This document shows positions 1 to 34,742 of a stretch of 64,000 bases of DNA, piece after piece. The DNA comes from Amphiura filiformis (lineage: Eukaryota; Echinodermata; Ophiuroidea; Amphilepidida; Amphiuridae), in NCBI RefSeq assembly GCF_039555335.1, contig NC_092629.1:5999432-6063431 (forward strand), read 5' to 3'. The notes under the pieces were generated by a model that had not been told where the DNA came from, ran no database searches, and was given only the letters and a program-made list of their open reading frames with translations. The first letter of the stretch is position 1; every line of letters starts with the position of its first letter. Made by a program: the position numbers and the translations under genes.

Positions 1-1335
1 GATTGTACAATGTTCTGTTTCAGAAATTGGGTGGCTTGTATTCGGCAGGTGTGAAATATACCTGGCTGGGCGTTTCAATTAGGTAACGCAAAGGCTTTGG
101 TTTCATCGAACAGCTGCCTTGTGCTGTTATGTGTTTAGTTTATGTAATCACTGTCCCATGTTTCTTTCTTTTCATGTTCATTTCTCTGTTTCCTTTCTGT
201 TCTTCTCCTTTCTTTCTCATTCTCTCTCTCTCTCCATCTCTCGTCCCCTCTCACTCCCCCTATTTCCCATCATTTTGTCCTTTTACTTCATTTCTTTATC
301 TTTATTTCTTTTGCTTAATTTCTTCGCCTCTTTCTCTCTCCCTCCAGCCCCCTCTCATCTCACTATCCGTCTACTCTCTTCCTTGCCCCTCCCCTCGCTA
401 ACTCCCATCCTCTCTTCTTTCTTTCTTGCTTGATTGTTATCATAATGATAATCGCTAAAATGACAATTCTTAAAATTAAATTAAACGTAGCTATTCGTGA
501 AAATGAACTGCCAGGTCAGTACCAATTTTTTTCAATAGGTCAGTACAAATATAATGGCCGCAGCATTTGTCCTAAACAATGGTACCACCTAATGAATAGC
601 CTGTCAAATCGTCATCAAAACAACAATGCGTTACGTAATCTATGTTTTTATAACCTCCCTGTTTTTTCCGCTTCTTGTGATTTTCCCTCAAATGATTGGA
701 TTTGTTCGGGACCTTGTTACAGTTAAAGTTCTCGACGTTCATCATCGCGGAAAATGTACGGCTAAGTTGCCGCAGCGGCTGACGTATGACGTCGAAATAT
801 ACTTCAGCATAGGCCTTCGATTTCAGCCTATATCCGTTTCATCAAAGACGAGCATGTTTATTAATGGTGTCGTGAGTCAAAAACATACCGAGAAGTCAAG
901 GTTTGCAAAGCTCATACAATACACTCCAATTTATTAGATCTAAAGATCGATCATGAACAGTATTTTACCTGCAATGAATTTTGATTCTGACCGCAGGGTA
1001 TATTTTGAGGGGGTTGTCTTTTGGTAAAATCAGTAATTTTGTTGTAAATGTACACAAGTATTGGCGAGATTCTGACTAAAGTCACAGAAACAGCAGCACG
1101 AAGCGCTCCGCGATGCTGTAACCACTGTAATGAGGTTCTCCCTCAGTGCCTAAAAACTGTTTCAAGGCATTTGATGAAGTTTTTGTTAACTCAGTATAAT
1201 ACCTTTTGCGATAAATTAATGCTTTCATAAAATTAACCAAGTCACGTTTATTTTGATTCACTATCAAAGTTGTTTCAAATATATGTTAATCAAACAGGAA
1301 GAGTTCGTTTCGAACAACATTGAGGTAAAACATAC
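1..1335. other. Left-edge intron of the secreted gene; CT-rich tract
   Basis: No exon can be supported here. Bases about 195-430 form a pyrimidine-rich, low-complexity tract on the plus strand whose short open frames are compositional. The remaining sequence is AT-rich and unremarkable, and short frames on both strands lack family character. Confidence 0.5.
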
Positions 1336-23804
<22,469 letters not shown>

Positions 23805-24352
23805 GTCTCCTCTGGTCTTGCCATACACCTTAAGTGTACGTAAGTTCTGAACTGAGGGCAACTCTCATCCGTTGGTTCGACACTCCACTAGTTTGACACG
23901 TTAAAACGTAATCTTTACTCGAACCTGATTCATTAAATACAGTTTTTAATGTTGATTGGGTGTCGAAAAACAGAATGTCGAGCAATCGGATGAATGTAAC
24001 TTCTGGCACTCTCGATAAACGATTACACATGTTGGTTGATTTTGAACAATAAGTATTTAGGTTGACCTGTATCACGTGGGATTGAATTATCATTTTCATT
24101 GGTTAAATAATGGCTCGCCTATACAGGTGTTCATAGGCCTATTCTATAAAGGTACTCAAGTGTTGAGCGGTTACCGTTGAATTAGATACAAGAATAATTT
24201 GGTAATTTGGTTGATATATTCCATGGTTAGCGCCTCTTGCACAATCCCCAGGTACGTTAACGTGATTATTATGTAGTCTATGAGAACGTCGTTTCCCACA
24301 GCATATTTAGTACATTAAACATGCCAATAACGTGTTATTCCGTGCTTATCAT

Positions 24353-24702
24353 TTAAAGGCCCATTCAGTGATTTGCTCATCCGGACGATCGTGAAAATCA
24401 TCAAAATTCAGATTTCGGTACCTTTGCCATTGTCATAAATATGTTAACATAGCCTGCTAGTGGTTCAACCGAAAGCTGTGTATTTAAGTCAAAAATAAGG
24501 AATTTACCTGAATCTGTAATTTAGATACTGACAGTATCTAAATTAGCTACATGTATTTGAATGGGGCTTCAACTTCGTCAATACTGCTGTTTTCTTTGTT
24601 TTTTTGCCAAAAATTTGAATGACTTATCCTTCACTTTAAAGCAATTTATAAACAATTTTATTTTTTTTACACTTTCGCTGGGATCACTGAATGGGTCTTT
24701 AA
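24353..24702. mobile_element. piggyBac-like MITE, copy 1
   Basis: TTAA, then AGGCCCATTCAGTGATTTG, about 340 bases, GATCACTGAATGGGTCT, then TTAA. TTAA target sites at both ends and TIRs of about 16 bp fit non-autonomous piggyBac relatives. The interior has a short hairpin around ATACTGACAGTAT. Copies at 26879 and 57985. Confidence 0.75.
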
Positions 24703-25189
24703 GTGCAGGATTTTTGTTTGTTTGGATCCATCAAAAACCTGCAGATATTAATGTGATTATTGGAAAGAATATTATTATAATCAGAAACATCTTAATCAAA
24801 ATAAGTTTTGGTGTATGTTGAAACGTATACTTCATCCTAATCTTTTGAAATAACATTTTTTTTACATTTTAGGACGCTGTAGTATAACAAATAGGGTACG
24901 GTTTACATTGCATTTACGTAGCCCGCTCTATAATCAATGAAAACTGGTAGCCAAACCAGTCATTTTGATACGCTCCGGTTGCCTGTTGATATTGACATTA
25001 TATTGCTATGAATAAACACAATACCACAATTTTCTATTACTGAAAACTGGTATTAGCTTCTGGTAGCTATCATATTGATACGGCACGGTTGCCTATTGAT
25101 ATTGGTATTATATCGCTATCAATATAAGTAAGCCACAATATTGGCATAATATAACATTTCTGCACATCAAACTTGTACATTTTTTTTTG

Positions 25190-25425
25190 AGGGGAGACAA
25201 GTACATCTGAGGAGCTTAACCCGGCAATAGCGTAAACGGAGGGGAGCAAGTGCATCTGAGGGGCTTAACCCGGTAATATCGTTAACGGATTAGAGCACGC
25301 GCATCTGAGGAGCCTAACCCAGCCATATCGTAAACGCAGGAGAGCAGGTTCATCTGAACAGCCTAAGCTGGCAATAGCGTAAACGGAGGAGAGCAGCCTA
25401 TAACCCGGCGATACCGTAAACGGGC
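25190..25425. repeat. Tandem array of about 57-bp units
   Basis: Four to five diverged copies of a unit containing AGCATAACCCGGCAATA-type and CGTAAACGGAGGAGAGCA-type words (25210, 25265, 25320, 25375 and on). It reads as a decayed minisatellite; spacers differ in the way of mutation, not of acquired spacers, so it is not CRISPR-like. Confidence 0.75.
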
Positions 25426-25699
25426 TCATTTTATTTTCTACTTTTTTCCAGCAACAAGTAAGTGCATATAAACCCAGCAAACACAGATGTTTTTAAATGG
25501 TTATCAACCCATTATGTTATAAACGTTTTGCAATAATTTTGAGCATCGCGGAGGGGGGAGGGGGTATTTCCAAACGCCATGCCAAAAATACTTGACCCCC
25601 TTTTTACCCCCCTACTCTCGGCCTGCCAAAAAGTCTTTACCCATTCCCCTTTGCACATGCAAAATGTTTGGGATCCAATTTGAATACGACAATAAAAAT

Positions 25700-26110
25700 T
25701 GATTTTTTTTTGGCTGCTTCGACCAACAATACCGCATCTACCCTTAAGGTAATACGATCTATTGTTGGTCGAAGCAGCAACAAAAAAATGTAGTTCACAG
25801 CATCTTGCGAATGGTAGTGAAATTTAGCAAAAAATGCATTGCTCAATTCATAGCGAGCGTGTAGAAGAATTCAAATATCACAGATATACTTTTATAGGTC
25901 CTATGGTTCTTGAGGTATGTTGTAAAGAGGACTGAAACAACAACACTTTTGCAAAACGTACTTAACTCATTAACAACACAATAAATTAAGCAAGTTGCCA
26001 AAGTATATGATTTGTAGAATGAACTTTTGCAAAACATCAAAGTGTAATTTTTTAATAATATGTGAGTGGACACGTCGAATGAGCCGTAAACTCGGCAAAC
26101 TGCATTCTGA
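25700..26110. repeat. Dispersed repeat, related to 26590-26710 and (reverse) 60940-61285
   Basis: Contains the word GGCTGCTTCGACCAACAATA, a local hairpin with TTGTTGGTCGAAGCAGC, and a body (CATCTTGCGAATGGTAGTGA ... CACGTCGAATGAGCCG) repeated in reverse orientation in SLC5 intron 13. The right end near 26075-26150 (CGAATGAGCCGTAAACTC) also resembles the arms of the palindrome at 44618-44857, suggesting one transposon family. Confidence 0.6.
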
Positions 26111-26878
26111 GTTATAGTGTAAAATGTATGTGACGGTCGTATTCATAGGTATCTCAATTCGTTGCGACAAGTGTCTGATCAACCACCGTTTAAACCAATC
26201 AATAATCCTATTGCTAAAGAGGATAATAAGCTTCTATCTATTTCTATAGAATAGTTCTTGTCTTTGTTTGCTTTGGCTAAATCCTGTTCAAGTGGTAGAT
26301 AACAAAGCATTGCATTTTGTCTAGGTATGTATAACCAACAATTAACAATGAGAGGACATTCCTGAACCTCGTTGACTTGGGGATGATTTGTAATGACCTC
26401 CAATTATGTCTGTTTGATATTTATTACCAGAAATGTGGAAAAAGAGTCACACGTAGAACCGCAAAAGGTATAATTTTGTTGAAGGAAAAAAGTTCAACAA
26501 ACCATAAACCCGCTTCTGGATATCATTTGAAGTCAAATGATATACCATTTAAAAGCTTACGATATATATTTTCTAAACACGAAATAAAACAAAATTGTCC
26601 GGGGCCGAATTTACGGCTGATTCGCCGTGTCCAATCACATATATTGATTCAGATAATGAAAATCGATTTTTTTTTTGGCTGCTTCGACCAACAATACCTC
26701 GTATACCCTTAAATGGTCAGGTTATATTTTAGAGCGCTGCGAACAGAAAATAATGCATATTTAAGCGTTTCTGTGCTGTTTTCCTAAGCCTTTTAGAGTG
26801 TTTTATTTAAAAGGCGCCCAAGAATGTGTTCAAAAAATAGTTGTGCAAAATTATTTTTGCAAAATATTTTGTCAGCAC

Positions 26879-27245
26879 TTAAAGGCCCACTCAGTGATTT
26901 GATCATCCGGACGATCGTAAAAATCATCAAAAATTTTTTGGTACCTTTGTCAATGTCATAGATTTGCTAACATAGCCTGCTAGTGGTTCAGCCGAAAGCC
27001 GTGTATTTAAGACAGGACAAAATAAAGCATTTTACATGAATCTGTAATTTATATACTTACATGTATTTGAATGGGGCGTCAACTTCGTCAATACCGCTGC
27101 TTTCTTTGTTGTTTTTTTGCCAACTTTTTTCATTTCAAAACTACCAAATGACAATTTGAATGACCTATCCTTCACTTTTAAACAAATTATAAACAATTTT
27201 ATTTTGTTATACTTGCGCTGGGATCACTGGATGGGTCTTTATTAA
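26879..27245. mobile_element. piggyBac-like MITE, copy 2
   Basis: Same ends and interior as the copy at 24353 (AGGCCCACTCAGTGATTTG ... GGGATCACTGGATGGGTCT), TTAA at the left and TTAA a few bases beyond the right end. More diverged than copy 1. Confidence 0.7.
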
Positions 27246-28713
27246 CATAATATCAGCATGATTTCCATCAAATTTAAAACAATGTTTTCAGAATGTTAAT
27301 ATACGTTTTATATCCTTAATATAACCCGACATTAAAGCGTTTTCTGTAATTTTTGTTTGTTTGTTTGTTGAGAACCTACATTGGCGCAATGCATATACCA
27401 TGATAAATATGTCAGTAGTATTTAGTAGTATATATACATAGATATATGTATATAAATATTATATGTTATTGATTTCATGCCGTGATGCATCCTGGTAAAT
27501 TTGTTTACACTTGGATGATTTTAGATTCATAACAATCTCATATACTGCTAAAGAATTTGCAAGCGGAAAGCTCTCCAAAAATTATCTATATTTAGCAGTT
27601 TTGTAAAGAAGACCTATTCAATAAGTTGACATTTCATTTTTCTTAACGGATTTCTGATTCAATTATCAGCCACTTCGTGCAGGTCATGTCAGTAATCAAC
27701 TTTTGATACTGAAAAGATTCACTCGGCATCCGATATGATCAGGCCTTGTCGGGTTTATGTTTATGGCTCTTTAGTATACCTGTGAACAACAAACAATCTA
27801 AACTGCATTCAAACTGATAACATTTTGCACAAGGTATTTTTCACTAAAATGTACAAAATGAGATAGTGCTCAATTAATCGCAACCTTTCTTTTGTCAGAA
27901 TCCATCCAACTTTTATATTGTAACGTTTATTTGTTACTTCGAGTAAATTATCCCTTGTCCTATCACGGGTGTCATGTTAACACACTCGAAAAGACCACTA
28001 TAGGCATATAATACTACTAGAATCAGAAAATTGATTGTATACTGCCTCAAAAGCATGGTTCTCACAGAAAAAAAGTTTACCTTGCAACCTTGAATCAGTG
28101 GCGTAACTAGGTAACGGACGGAACGTGCCCTGCGCGCCTTGTAAAAGGGCGCCCTTAATAGTCTGATTTTTCACCCAATCCGAGCTGTGAAAGTCAAAAT
28201 CCTCGAGCTTTCGAGTAATTGGAAAGATCCTTTCAAAAAAAGAAATTCATCTTGATTTAAAGCAAATTAGTAGAATTTATGCAATGTTGGCCCGCTCCGC
28301 GCCTAATTGTTTCAGGAAGGGAGTGGTACATTTCGGCATCATTGCCCCTCGATCGCAATAACCCCTAGCTACGCTACTGTCAGGTACATGGTGACAAAAG
28401 CAAATCACATGCGTTTTGAGACTTGCCTTTATACCGACAGTCAATTTGACATTTTGGCGCAAGGAGACATGTTGCAGAAGATTGCGGAATTCCACAGGTT
28501 GTGCGATTGGACGAATCGCCTTCACCCTGCTTAGTGCCATGATAATACAAAGATGTTCATGAACGTTCATCCGTGTCGGTATAAATAATGACTGTTTTTA
28601 ATACTTTTCATCTTAACACATAGAAATTATTCCTAGCTGAAAAAATTCTCAGATGCAACTCCATTTTGTATCTGCGAGATTGAGACTGTGATATAAAGTA
28701 TCATCAGGTCGTT
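27246..28713. other. Intergenic, no gene seen
   Basis: AT-rich sequence. The frames at 28277-28570 on both strands overlap a repeat-like stretch (GCTACGCTACTG words common in dispersed repeats) and show no conserved family. Confidence 0.4.
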
Positions 28714-29125
28714 GAAGGTGAATTGTCTTTGATATGCACTACCTCCTTGTCGCCTCGTTAATAAGCCTTATTGTTGAATCTTCTTTTGATCTTTTGCTTC
28801 AGACATTACGACGCTAACATATAAATCGGCAGTCATTCATATACTTTACATTAAATATGAACTTAGTTTGACATTTTGCAATGATTATTTACCATTATCA
28901 CTGATTATTACCATGGTGCTTAGGTGTAGATTACTTATTTGTTATCTGATAATAATTAAAAAAATCTGCAACTCTTCGAAATGTCCGTTCATCAACTTTT
29001 ACTTCAAATAGTATGAAACGGACAATTTTCCACCCGGACTTGACCAGGCCAGACTCTTACACAGGTGGTTTGAACGAGGCGACAAGGAGGTAGTGCATAT
29101 CAAAGACAATTCACCTTCAACAAGG
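28714..29125 (+). mobile_element. Penelope-like fragment flanked by inverted arms
   Basis: 28714-28762 is the reverse complement of 29076-29123 over about 49 bases with no clear mismatch. The right arm translates as RWFERGDKEVVHIKDNSPS, the C-terminal block of Penelope GIY-YIG proteins (compare RWFERGAKEVVYVKRKEPS at 12888). The intervening 310 bases are AT-rich and non-coding. It is a small fossil in which the end of the coding region has been duplicated in inverted orientation. Confidence 0.65.
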
Positions 29126-29171
29126 ACAGAGATAGTTAAAACTTTAGGAGTCCACGAGACTATGACCAAGT

Positions 29172-29796
29172 ATAAGGTAAAAATCTTGGTGTTCTGTTTG
29201 AAAATGATCTAAACATGGCATCTCATATAAATAATATTTGTCGATCTGCCTCTCATGCTCTTTACAAAATTAGCAGAATTCGTCAATATCTTGATCAACA
29301 TACTACAGAAAAACTTGTTCATGCCTTCGTAACGTGTCGTTTGGATAATAACAACGGTTTACTTTATGGTCTTCCTGATTCACAAATATCTAAGCTTCAA
29401 CGCATTCAGAACTCAGCCGCCAGACTTGTAACACTTACAAAATCTCGTGATCATATATCTCCAATTCTCCGCGAACTACACTGGCTACCTATCAAATCCC
29501 GCATAACGTATAAGATTCTTCTTCTTACCTACAAATCTCTTCATGGACTTGCACCTCTTTATTTACAAGAAGTTCTTCATGAATATAAGCCTACACGCAA
29601 TCTTCGCTCTACTTCTCAATTTCTTCTTGTAACTCCACCAGTGTCAACTCAATCTTATGGTCAACGTTCATTTTCTTCTGCTGCAGCTGAGCTCTGTTGT
29701 TATTTGTATACAGTGTTTTTTATGTAGCGCTTTGAGACTTAATTGTGTATTGCGCTTTATAAGCATGGTTTTATTATTATTATTATATTATTATGG
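29172..29796 (+). mobile_element. CR1/L2-type LINE, 3' end of ORF2 and tail
   Basis: Frame from KNLGVLFENDLNMASHINN through ALYKISRIRQYL, EKLVHAFVTCRLD, LLYGLPDSQISKLQRIQNSA, ARLVTLTKSRDHISPILREL, HWLPIKSRITYKILLLTYKS and YGQRSFSSAAAEL: the thumb and C-terminal region of CR1/L2-clade reverse transcriptases. The coding part stops short of the usual RLWNxLP motif, and a TAGCGCTTTGAG...GCGCTTTATAA tail with (TTA)n follows, typical of this clade's 3' end. 5'-truncated. Confidence 0.9.
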
Positions 29797-30119
29797 TGAC
29801 AGGGCATCGCGTGTCCCATTGCCAATTATGCCTCAATAACTGCAAATTCTAGCAAATTCTACCATAATATATCCATGGACTGCTTGCTTCAAATTAACCA
29901 CTTATTTGCTCGTGAAATTGTATTCATATCAAAAGAACCATTAGTTATTGGGTTTTTTGGTTGTATATGTATATCATACCAGCAATCTGATACATCGATG
30001 TGTGCCAGGCATGAAAAAAAAAAATGAAAAAAAAACAAAAACCCAAAACGATATGAAATCTACAACGGAAATCGTACAACTCTAAGTCAGTAGTAAAGGG
30101 AGCGTTCCAATTTTTTGCG

Positions 30120-30535
30120 CCATGAATGTTAAGTATTTCAATTGTGTACTCTCAAGCTTCAAATCAACATAACTTGCGCACTTCACACTTTGGGTATAAC
30201 ACTATGACTCAAATGAGTAATAACTCATTTTTAGCTAATGAGTTAATAACTTTTTTCTTTTTTATGACAAGGTGGGGGACTAAGAAAATATTGACCATAA
30301 ATCAAACCAAAATCAAACAGGGATCAAATAAAAATCCACCCTTTTTAGGGGGATCAATTTTTGATGTCCAAGGTTCAAACTTTTCCAGCCCCCTCCCCCC
30401 AAAGTATTATAAACACTCCTTAAAATCACTTTCCATGGACTTGGGTGGGTTTTGTATTCAGGTATTCAATTCTGCAAGTCTTTCTGTCAATTACAGTAAA
30501 GAAAGTGGTGAAACCGAGCTTTTTATGTCATTTTA
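30120..30535. repeat. Dispersed repeat, related to 46940-47245 and 47580-47680
   Basis: CATGAATGTTAAGTATT ... AATGAGTAATAACTCATTTT is also found at 47098-47230, and the following GGGGGATCAA words with poly-A/T match 46960-47060 and 47590-47670. The 136-codon open frame across it is a by-product of the repeat. Confidence 0.6.
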
Positions 30536-32387
30536 ATTGACTACGCGTAACTGCATTTTTACAAGCTCACAAAAATAGCCGCCGAGTCCTTAGTAATGGT
30601 TACACGCCAGTGATTTTACAGTTGTTGGTGGACAAGATGTTTATTTGGCTATTAACTAAATTATTTTGACCATACTCAAACTAGTGGCGTTATTCAAACT
30701 GTATACTTTATTTGATACACCCTGTATTTCAATTTAGGTGTTTAGAAGCGAAAAACATGCATGTGCCTTCACTGCTGCTGGCAAAATAAACACTCTAGCC
30801 TATAGTCTTTGTAACCCTCGCAATACATACTGGGGGTAGCGGTACGAGATTCCTGAAGCCCCGACATGGAGCGTCTTTAGGTGCGCGTTTACCATGTCTA
30901 CACTCTTAAAACGATCCAGTAGATTTCCACTAGTGAACGTATTCCAGAGTGAATAACATATCATATATCAATATTAACAACACCATTTTTTACATTGTCT
31001 TAAACGACTGAGGTGAGAGAAGTGACAGTTCGATGTATTGAATGGTCCAATATGCTTATGATGAAGGTAAGGCATAAATTTAATACTGGTTTTCAAAAAT
31101 ACACTTTTCAGGAGAAACCGAACGCTAATTAGTATAATGTATCTCTATAATTTTCAGCGCAAATTTGTGTCTGACTAGATTATATCCGAACTGAATGCAC
31201 TGCCTAAGGTCACCAATTCCATTAAAATTTTGTGAACGCAATTCCTTATTACAATGTGGCTGTGTACTCGTACAGACGCACCACACTTGGATTTTGTACA
31301 GTAATTCTGCGGAACATTTCCAAATCGTTTGGGCTCGTTTTACACACATTATTAACGGGATATTTGGGAATTGCAATCTTTTATTCGTGACCTATTACTT
31401 AGAGACTTCAGATAGTTCGGTACCTCTAATGTAATAGTCTCATAGTACAGCTAGTTTAACATGTTTATGCCACATTAATTCATATCATGACACAATTATA
31501 TTGATCCAAATCAGCTTAAGCAAATGGCAAATGATAACACTGAGACGCATAATAATTATAAATAGGTGTTCTCAATTTTAATATCAGAAGTGTGGCGAGA
31601 CTTGCCAGTTCTCAATTTGAGCAACAGTATTTCAAAATCACTTCATGCACAGTGACCATTCACCATAGACCATTTATATAATAAAAGGCACTGAATATAA
31701 TGCCCACGTTACCCATGGGCGCCGCCATACCAAGACCACCCAGTGATCAGCAGATGTGCTACAATGGAATTTTGTAGACAAATATCATCAAAATTGCTGA
31801 CAATGTATAAGGCAACTTAATTTAACATTGGGGGATTCTGCTTTTTTACTATGTTTTCAAGAACTAAATTTTGGAAGTGTTTGCCGACGGAAAAAAAAAG
31901 TTATCGACAGAAACTCTTATAATAATACTACAAATTAAATCGGAAGACCATCCGCTGTGCCAAATATCACTTTTCCAGACATCATGTCTAGAAGCGGTAA
32001 TGTCAGAGCCCATCTGGTCACGTGGGAATTAAGTTGCTTACTACTTTGCGGGCATTGGGCATTTTGTCTGGCGCGGACCGATGCGGGTCTAGTTCTGTTG
32101 TTTGTTTATCTTCTAAATGATAACAAATTTTGAGAAGATAAATATATAATCTTAGATTTTCAAAAGAAGATTGAACACAAGTATAGGCTCAACATACACA
32201 TATCCGACATTCTTATCAAGTATTCAAGAAATGCACATACTGCCTAGTAATGCACATACTACCTAACTGCCTAGGTACAATTATGTTGACGCACTCAACC
32301 ATGTATTTTTACATTTTGACCAGGCATGTAGAAAAAACTTGTTATGATACATCAATAAATGCATATTCAAGAAATATTCATTTTCAA
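30536..32387. other. Intergenic, no gene seen
   Basis: No recognisable coding, RNA or structured repeat signal apart from a possible partial copy of the 8637 repeat near 31850-31970. Confidence 0.35.
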
Positions 32388-32498
32388 TGCGAATTTTGAC
32401 ACCTCATTTGTTGTTCTGCGATCTTATCGGAAAAAAAGTAACTTTTAGCAACGAGATCGCAGAGCAACAAATCAAATAAGGTGTCAACATTCGCAGTC
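32388..32498. repeat. Imperfect hairpin of about 40-bp arms
   Basis: TGCGAATTTTGACACCTCAT ... TTCTGCGATCTT pairs with AGATCGCAGAGCAACAAAT ... GGTGTCAACATTCGCA. It shares the word TTTTGACACCTCATTTG with the TIR element at 9790. Confidence 0.65.
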
Positions 32499-32619
32499 TT
32501 CAGTCTTCAGTCAATTCACTCCAAGAAAGTTTGAAACTTGTCCATGGAGACTTCACAAAGTGCAGTTGTGTAGGTGCAGATATACAAAAGTGCGAGTAAA
32601 AATCCTCTTCATCTCTTTT

Positions 32620-33070
32620 AGAGGCGATGATGGGTGGTAGTGGGTTGGAGATCCCGCACTACTGGAAGAGCCACAGCTTGCAAGACAGCGACATATGGTG
32701 ATTCAACTGCTTCCTGGGGTAGCCTATTCCAGATTGGTATAGTTCTTACATAAAATGAGTACTTGTAAGTATCGCTGGCAGCTGGAACAGGATGATATCT
32801 GAGGTGGTGACTTTTTCTTCCGGAGGTAGGATGCGACTGGACACATGGCGGGAACTGTAAGTTGATCTGCTGGTAGTGTATTTTGAAGAACATGGTACAT
32901 TGGGACATCAAGTATATAATACTGCGAATCTTTGCAACCCTCTCGATCCAATTTGAGGGGGTGAGCGGGGAGGCCGCGAGCGGAGTACTGATGCCGCGAC
33001 AGAGGCGTCAAATGTCGACAAATGTCTGGCGTCTGTGAGTGTGTGGTACCCAGTAAATTTCTCACCATTT
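32620..33070 (-). mobile_element. LINE fragment, C-terminal end of a reverse transcriptase ORF
   Basis: Minus-strand frames read VASYLRKKKSP, then DTYKYSFYVRTIPIWNRLPQ and EAVESPYVAVLQA: the R/YxxSFFPRTIPxWNxLP tail that ends ORF2 in CR1- and jockey-type LINEs. The upstream part (KLDREGCKDSQYYILDVPMY) is in another frame, so there is at least one frameshift. A short non-functional copy. Confidence 0.75.
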
Positions 33071-33287
33071 ACTTCAGGACCCTGTTCTCTTTTTTTACAT
33101 TTGGGGCTTAGGGTCAAAGGTTTAAAGTTGTGCTCCTGGGGCCAAGATAGTATTTACATTGTGGTCCATGTAAATATTATTTACATTTTGACTATTGATT
33201 GTTAAAAATCTTTGGACCTCTGAGGCCCAAATGTCCTAATGATTAGAAAAATAAAACAATAAAACGTCAATATTCAAATACAATATG

Positions 33288-33405
33288 TTTTGAGGGGAAG
33301 AAGTCAAAACTACTGGTCCCTCGGTGTTGGATGATTTGACTACATCATCCAACACCGAGGGACCAGTAGTTTTGAATACTTCCCCGAAATGAAACATGTT
33401 GTATT
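33288..33405. repeat. Hairpin element (about 50-bp arms)
   Basis: AAAACTACTGGTCCCTCGG ... CATCC is followed after 12 bases by its reverse complement; weaker pairing continues outward (CAATATGTTTTGAGGGGAAG with CTTCCCC...ACATGTTGTATT). A foldback MITE. Confidence 0.8.
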
Positions 33406-33639
33406 TGTTTTACTATACCTCATAAATATTTTCACTATCACGGTAAAATCGTAAACAAAAGTCAAAAAACACACCAGTCAACGTGCCGGCCGGCATGGTA
33501 AATACGCTTAATATTTTGCTTACCTAATTTTATTGGAGGTTTTCTGCAGTTCAATCAAATTACATTTTGACCTATAGGCCCTATTATTTTAATTTTCTTT
33601 TTAAACATTCCATAAATAACATTTTGTTTCATAAAACGT

Positions 33640-34090
33640 CAATTTGCGTGTTATTATCCATCGGTAATCTCGACAAAATAACTGCAGCAGACGCCATTTT
33701 CACGATAAACGCATCTGCAGAATCGCCGATGTGTAGCATAACGCTACGTCTGAAGGAACGGTGACGCGCGGGGTCGAGACACCGTGTGTAGTAGTAGGGG
33801 TGCGGAAGTTTTTACTACTTCCACGCGTGCGCGTAATTGCACAGGCGCGGGGAAGTAGTCAAAATACCGTACGTTATTAACCAATAAGATGTCTGGATTA
33901 CCTAATAAATATTTATGAGGTATAGTAATATCCTTTTTCGTTTTGTGATTGGCGTTATTAAAATAAGAAAAGTAGGGACCCGAAAGATCACAAGGGGCTC
34001 TGTCAGCAACTGCTGACTTACTGATTGACGATCACAACCTAGACCTAGATACAGGAACGTTGCCAGAAATCCCTCTCTGAAAGAGTAAGG
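33640..34090. promoter_or_regulatory. CpG-rich segment; likely promoter region of the SLC5 gene
   Basis: 33690-33870 is the most CpG-dense stretch near the gene (GACGCGCGGGGTCGAGAC, CCACGCGTGCGCGTAAT). Downstream, 33990-34084 could be a 5' UTR exon, ending at a GTAAGG donor (34085), and 34152-34200 could be a second one (acceptor ATTCACAG, donor GTGAGT) containing a short upstream ATG frame. The start site itself cannot be read. Confidence 0.3.
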
Positions 34091-34310
34091 TCAAAGTTGT
34101 ATTTATTTGTCACCAATAATTCAACAATATTTTGCAGATATTTCATTCACAGACGATAAGAGGTCTCAAAGGTTACGATGACAGCGAATGCGTATAGCTC
34201 TGTGAGTATTTTGTTTTAATCAATAATAATGATATAAATATTTTAATTTTTCAACTAGAAATAACGAGTTTCTATGTATGTATTTTTATCGTCACTTATT
34301 TTGATACAAA

Positions 34311-34454
34311 GGGCTATTCCAGTTGAAATCCATGTACCCCTATGGAAGACTATACCTGATTCGTCCGCGTAAGGAGTGTAAATCAAAACTGGGGTTACCT
34401 GAATGGATACTCTCGTGCATTCAGGTGGTGTATGGATTTCAACAGGAATAGCCC
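34311..34454. mobile_element. MITE upstream of the SLC5 start codon
   Basis: GGGCTATTCCAGTTGAAATC and its inverted partner GATTTCAACAGGAATAGCCC bound a 144-bp element. TIRs are about 25 bp with one or two mismatches. It lies about 160 bases before the ATG, in a probable 5' UTR intron. Confidence 0.85.
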
Positions 34455-34614
34455 ATTTTCTTACTCATGTGTTGATTACACTCTTGTATTTCATTTCAAA
34501 TGGTACAGTTAGCGGATCTTCTGCTTTTATTGGGTACTACCAACACCACCAATGATACATCACAGTTGCTAGTTTGAAAGTATTGGTAGAAACATTATCA
34601 AGTAAATTGGAACT

Positions 34615-34742
34615 ATGGCATCTGGTGACGTCTATCCATTGGATACGTGGGATTATGTAGTGTTTTCATTATTTTTAGCCGTTTCTGTCTTGACGGGACT
34701 TTATCATGGTTTCGCTAAAGGAGGACAACGATCTACAAGACA
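34615..34742 (+). CDS. SLC5 exon 1 (residues 1-43)
   Basis: ATG in the context GGAACTATGG. Encodes the N-terminus and first membrane span: DTWDYVVFSLFLAVSVLTGL then YHGFAKGGQRSTR, the standard SLC5 start (WDYVVF...G.YY.F.GG). Donor GTAAGT, phase 2. Confidence 0.93.

Noticed and set aside
119-433. Two overlapping plus-strand frames of about 100 codons
   Set aside because: Pure consequence of a CT-rich low-complexity tract; Leu/Ser/Phe/Pro-only composition and no family signal.
30126-30536. 136-codon plus-strand frame
   Set aside because: Covers a dispersed repeat also present at 46940-47245; no domain, and the related copies do not preserve the frame.
33643-33697. Minus-strand first exon starting AAAATGGCGTCTGCTGCAG
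   Set aside because: Attractive start context in the CpG-rich patch, but the frame ends after about 22 codons and no good donor is present.
34182-34205. Upstream ATG (MTANAYSS) as the SLC5 start
   Set aside because: It does not join in an open frame to the exon at 34615, whose own ATG and protein start match the SLC5 family length.
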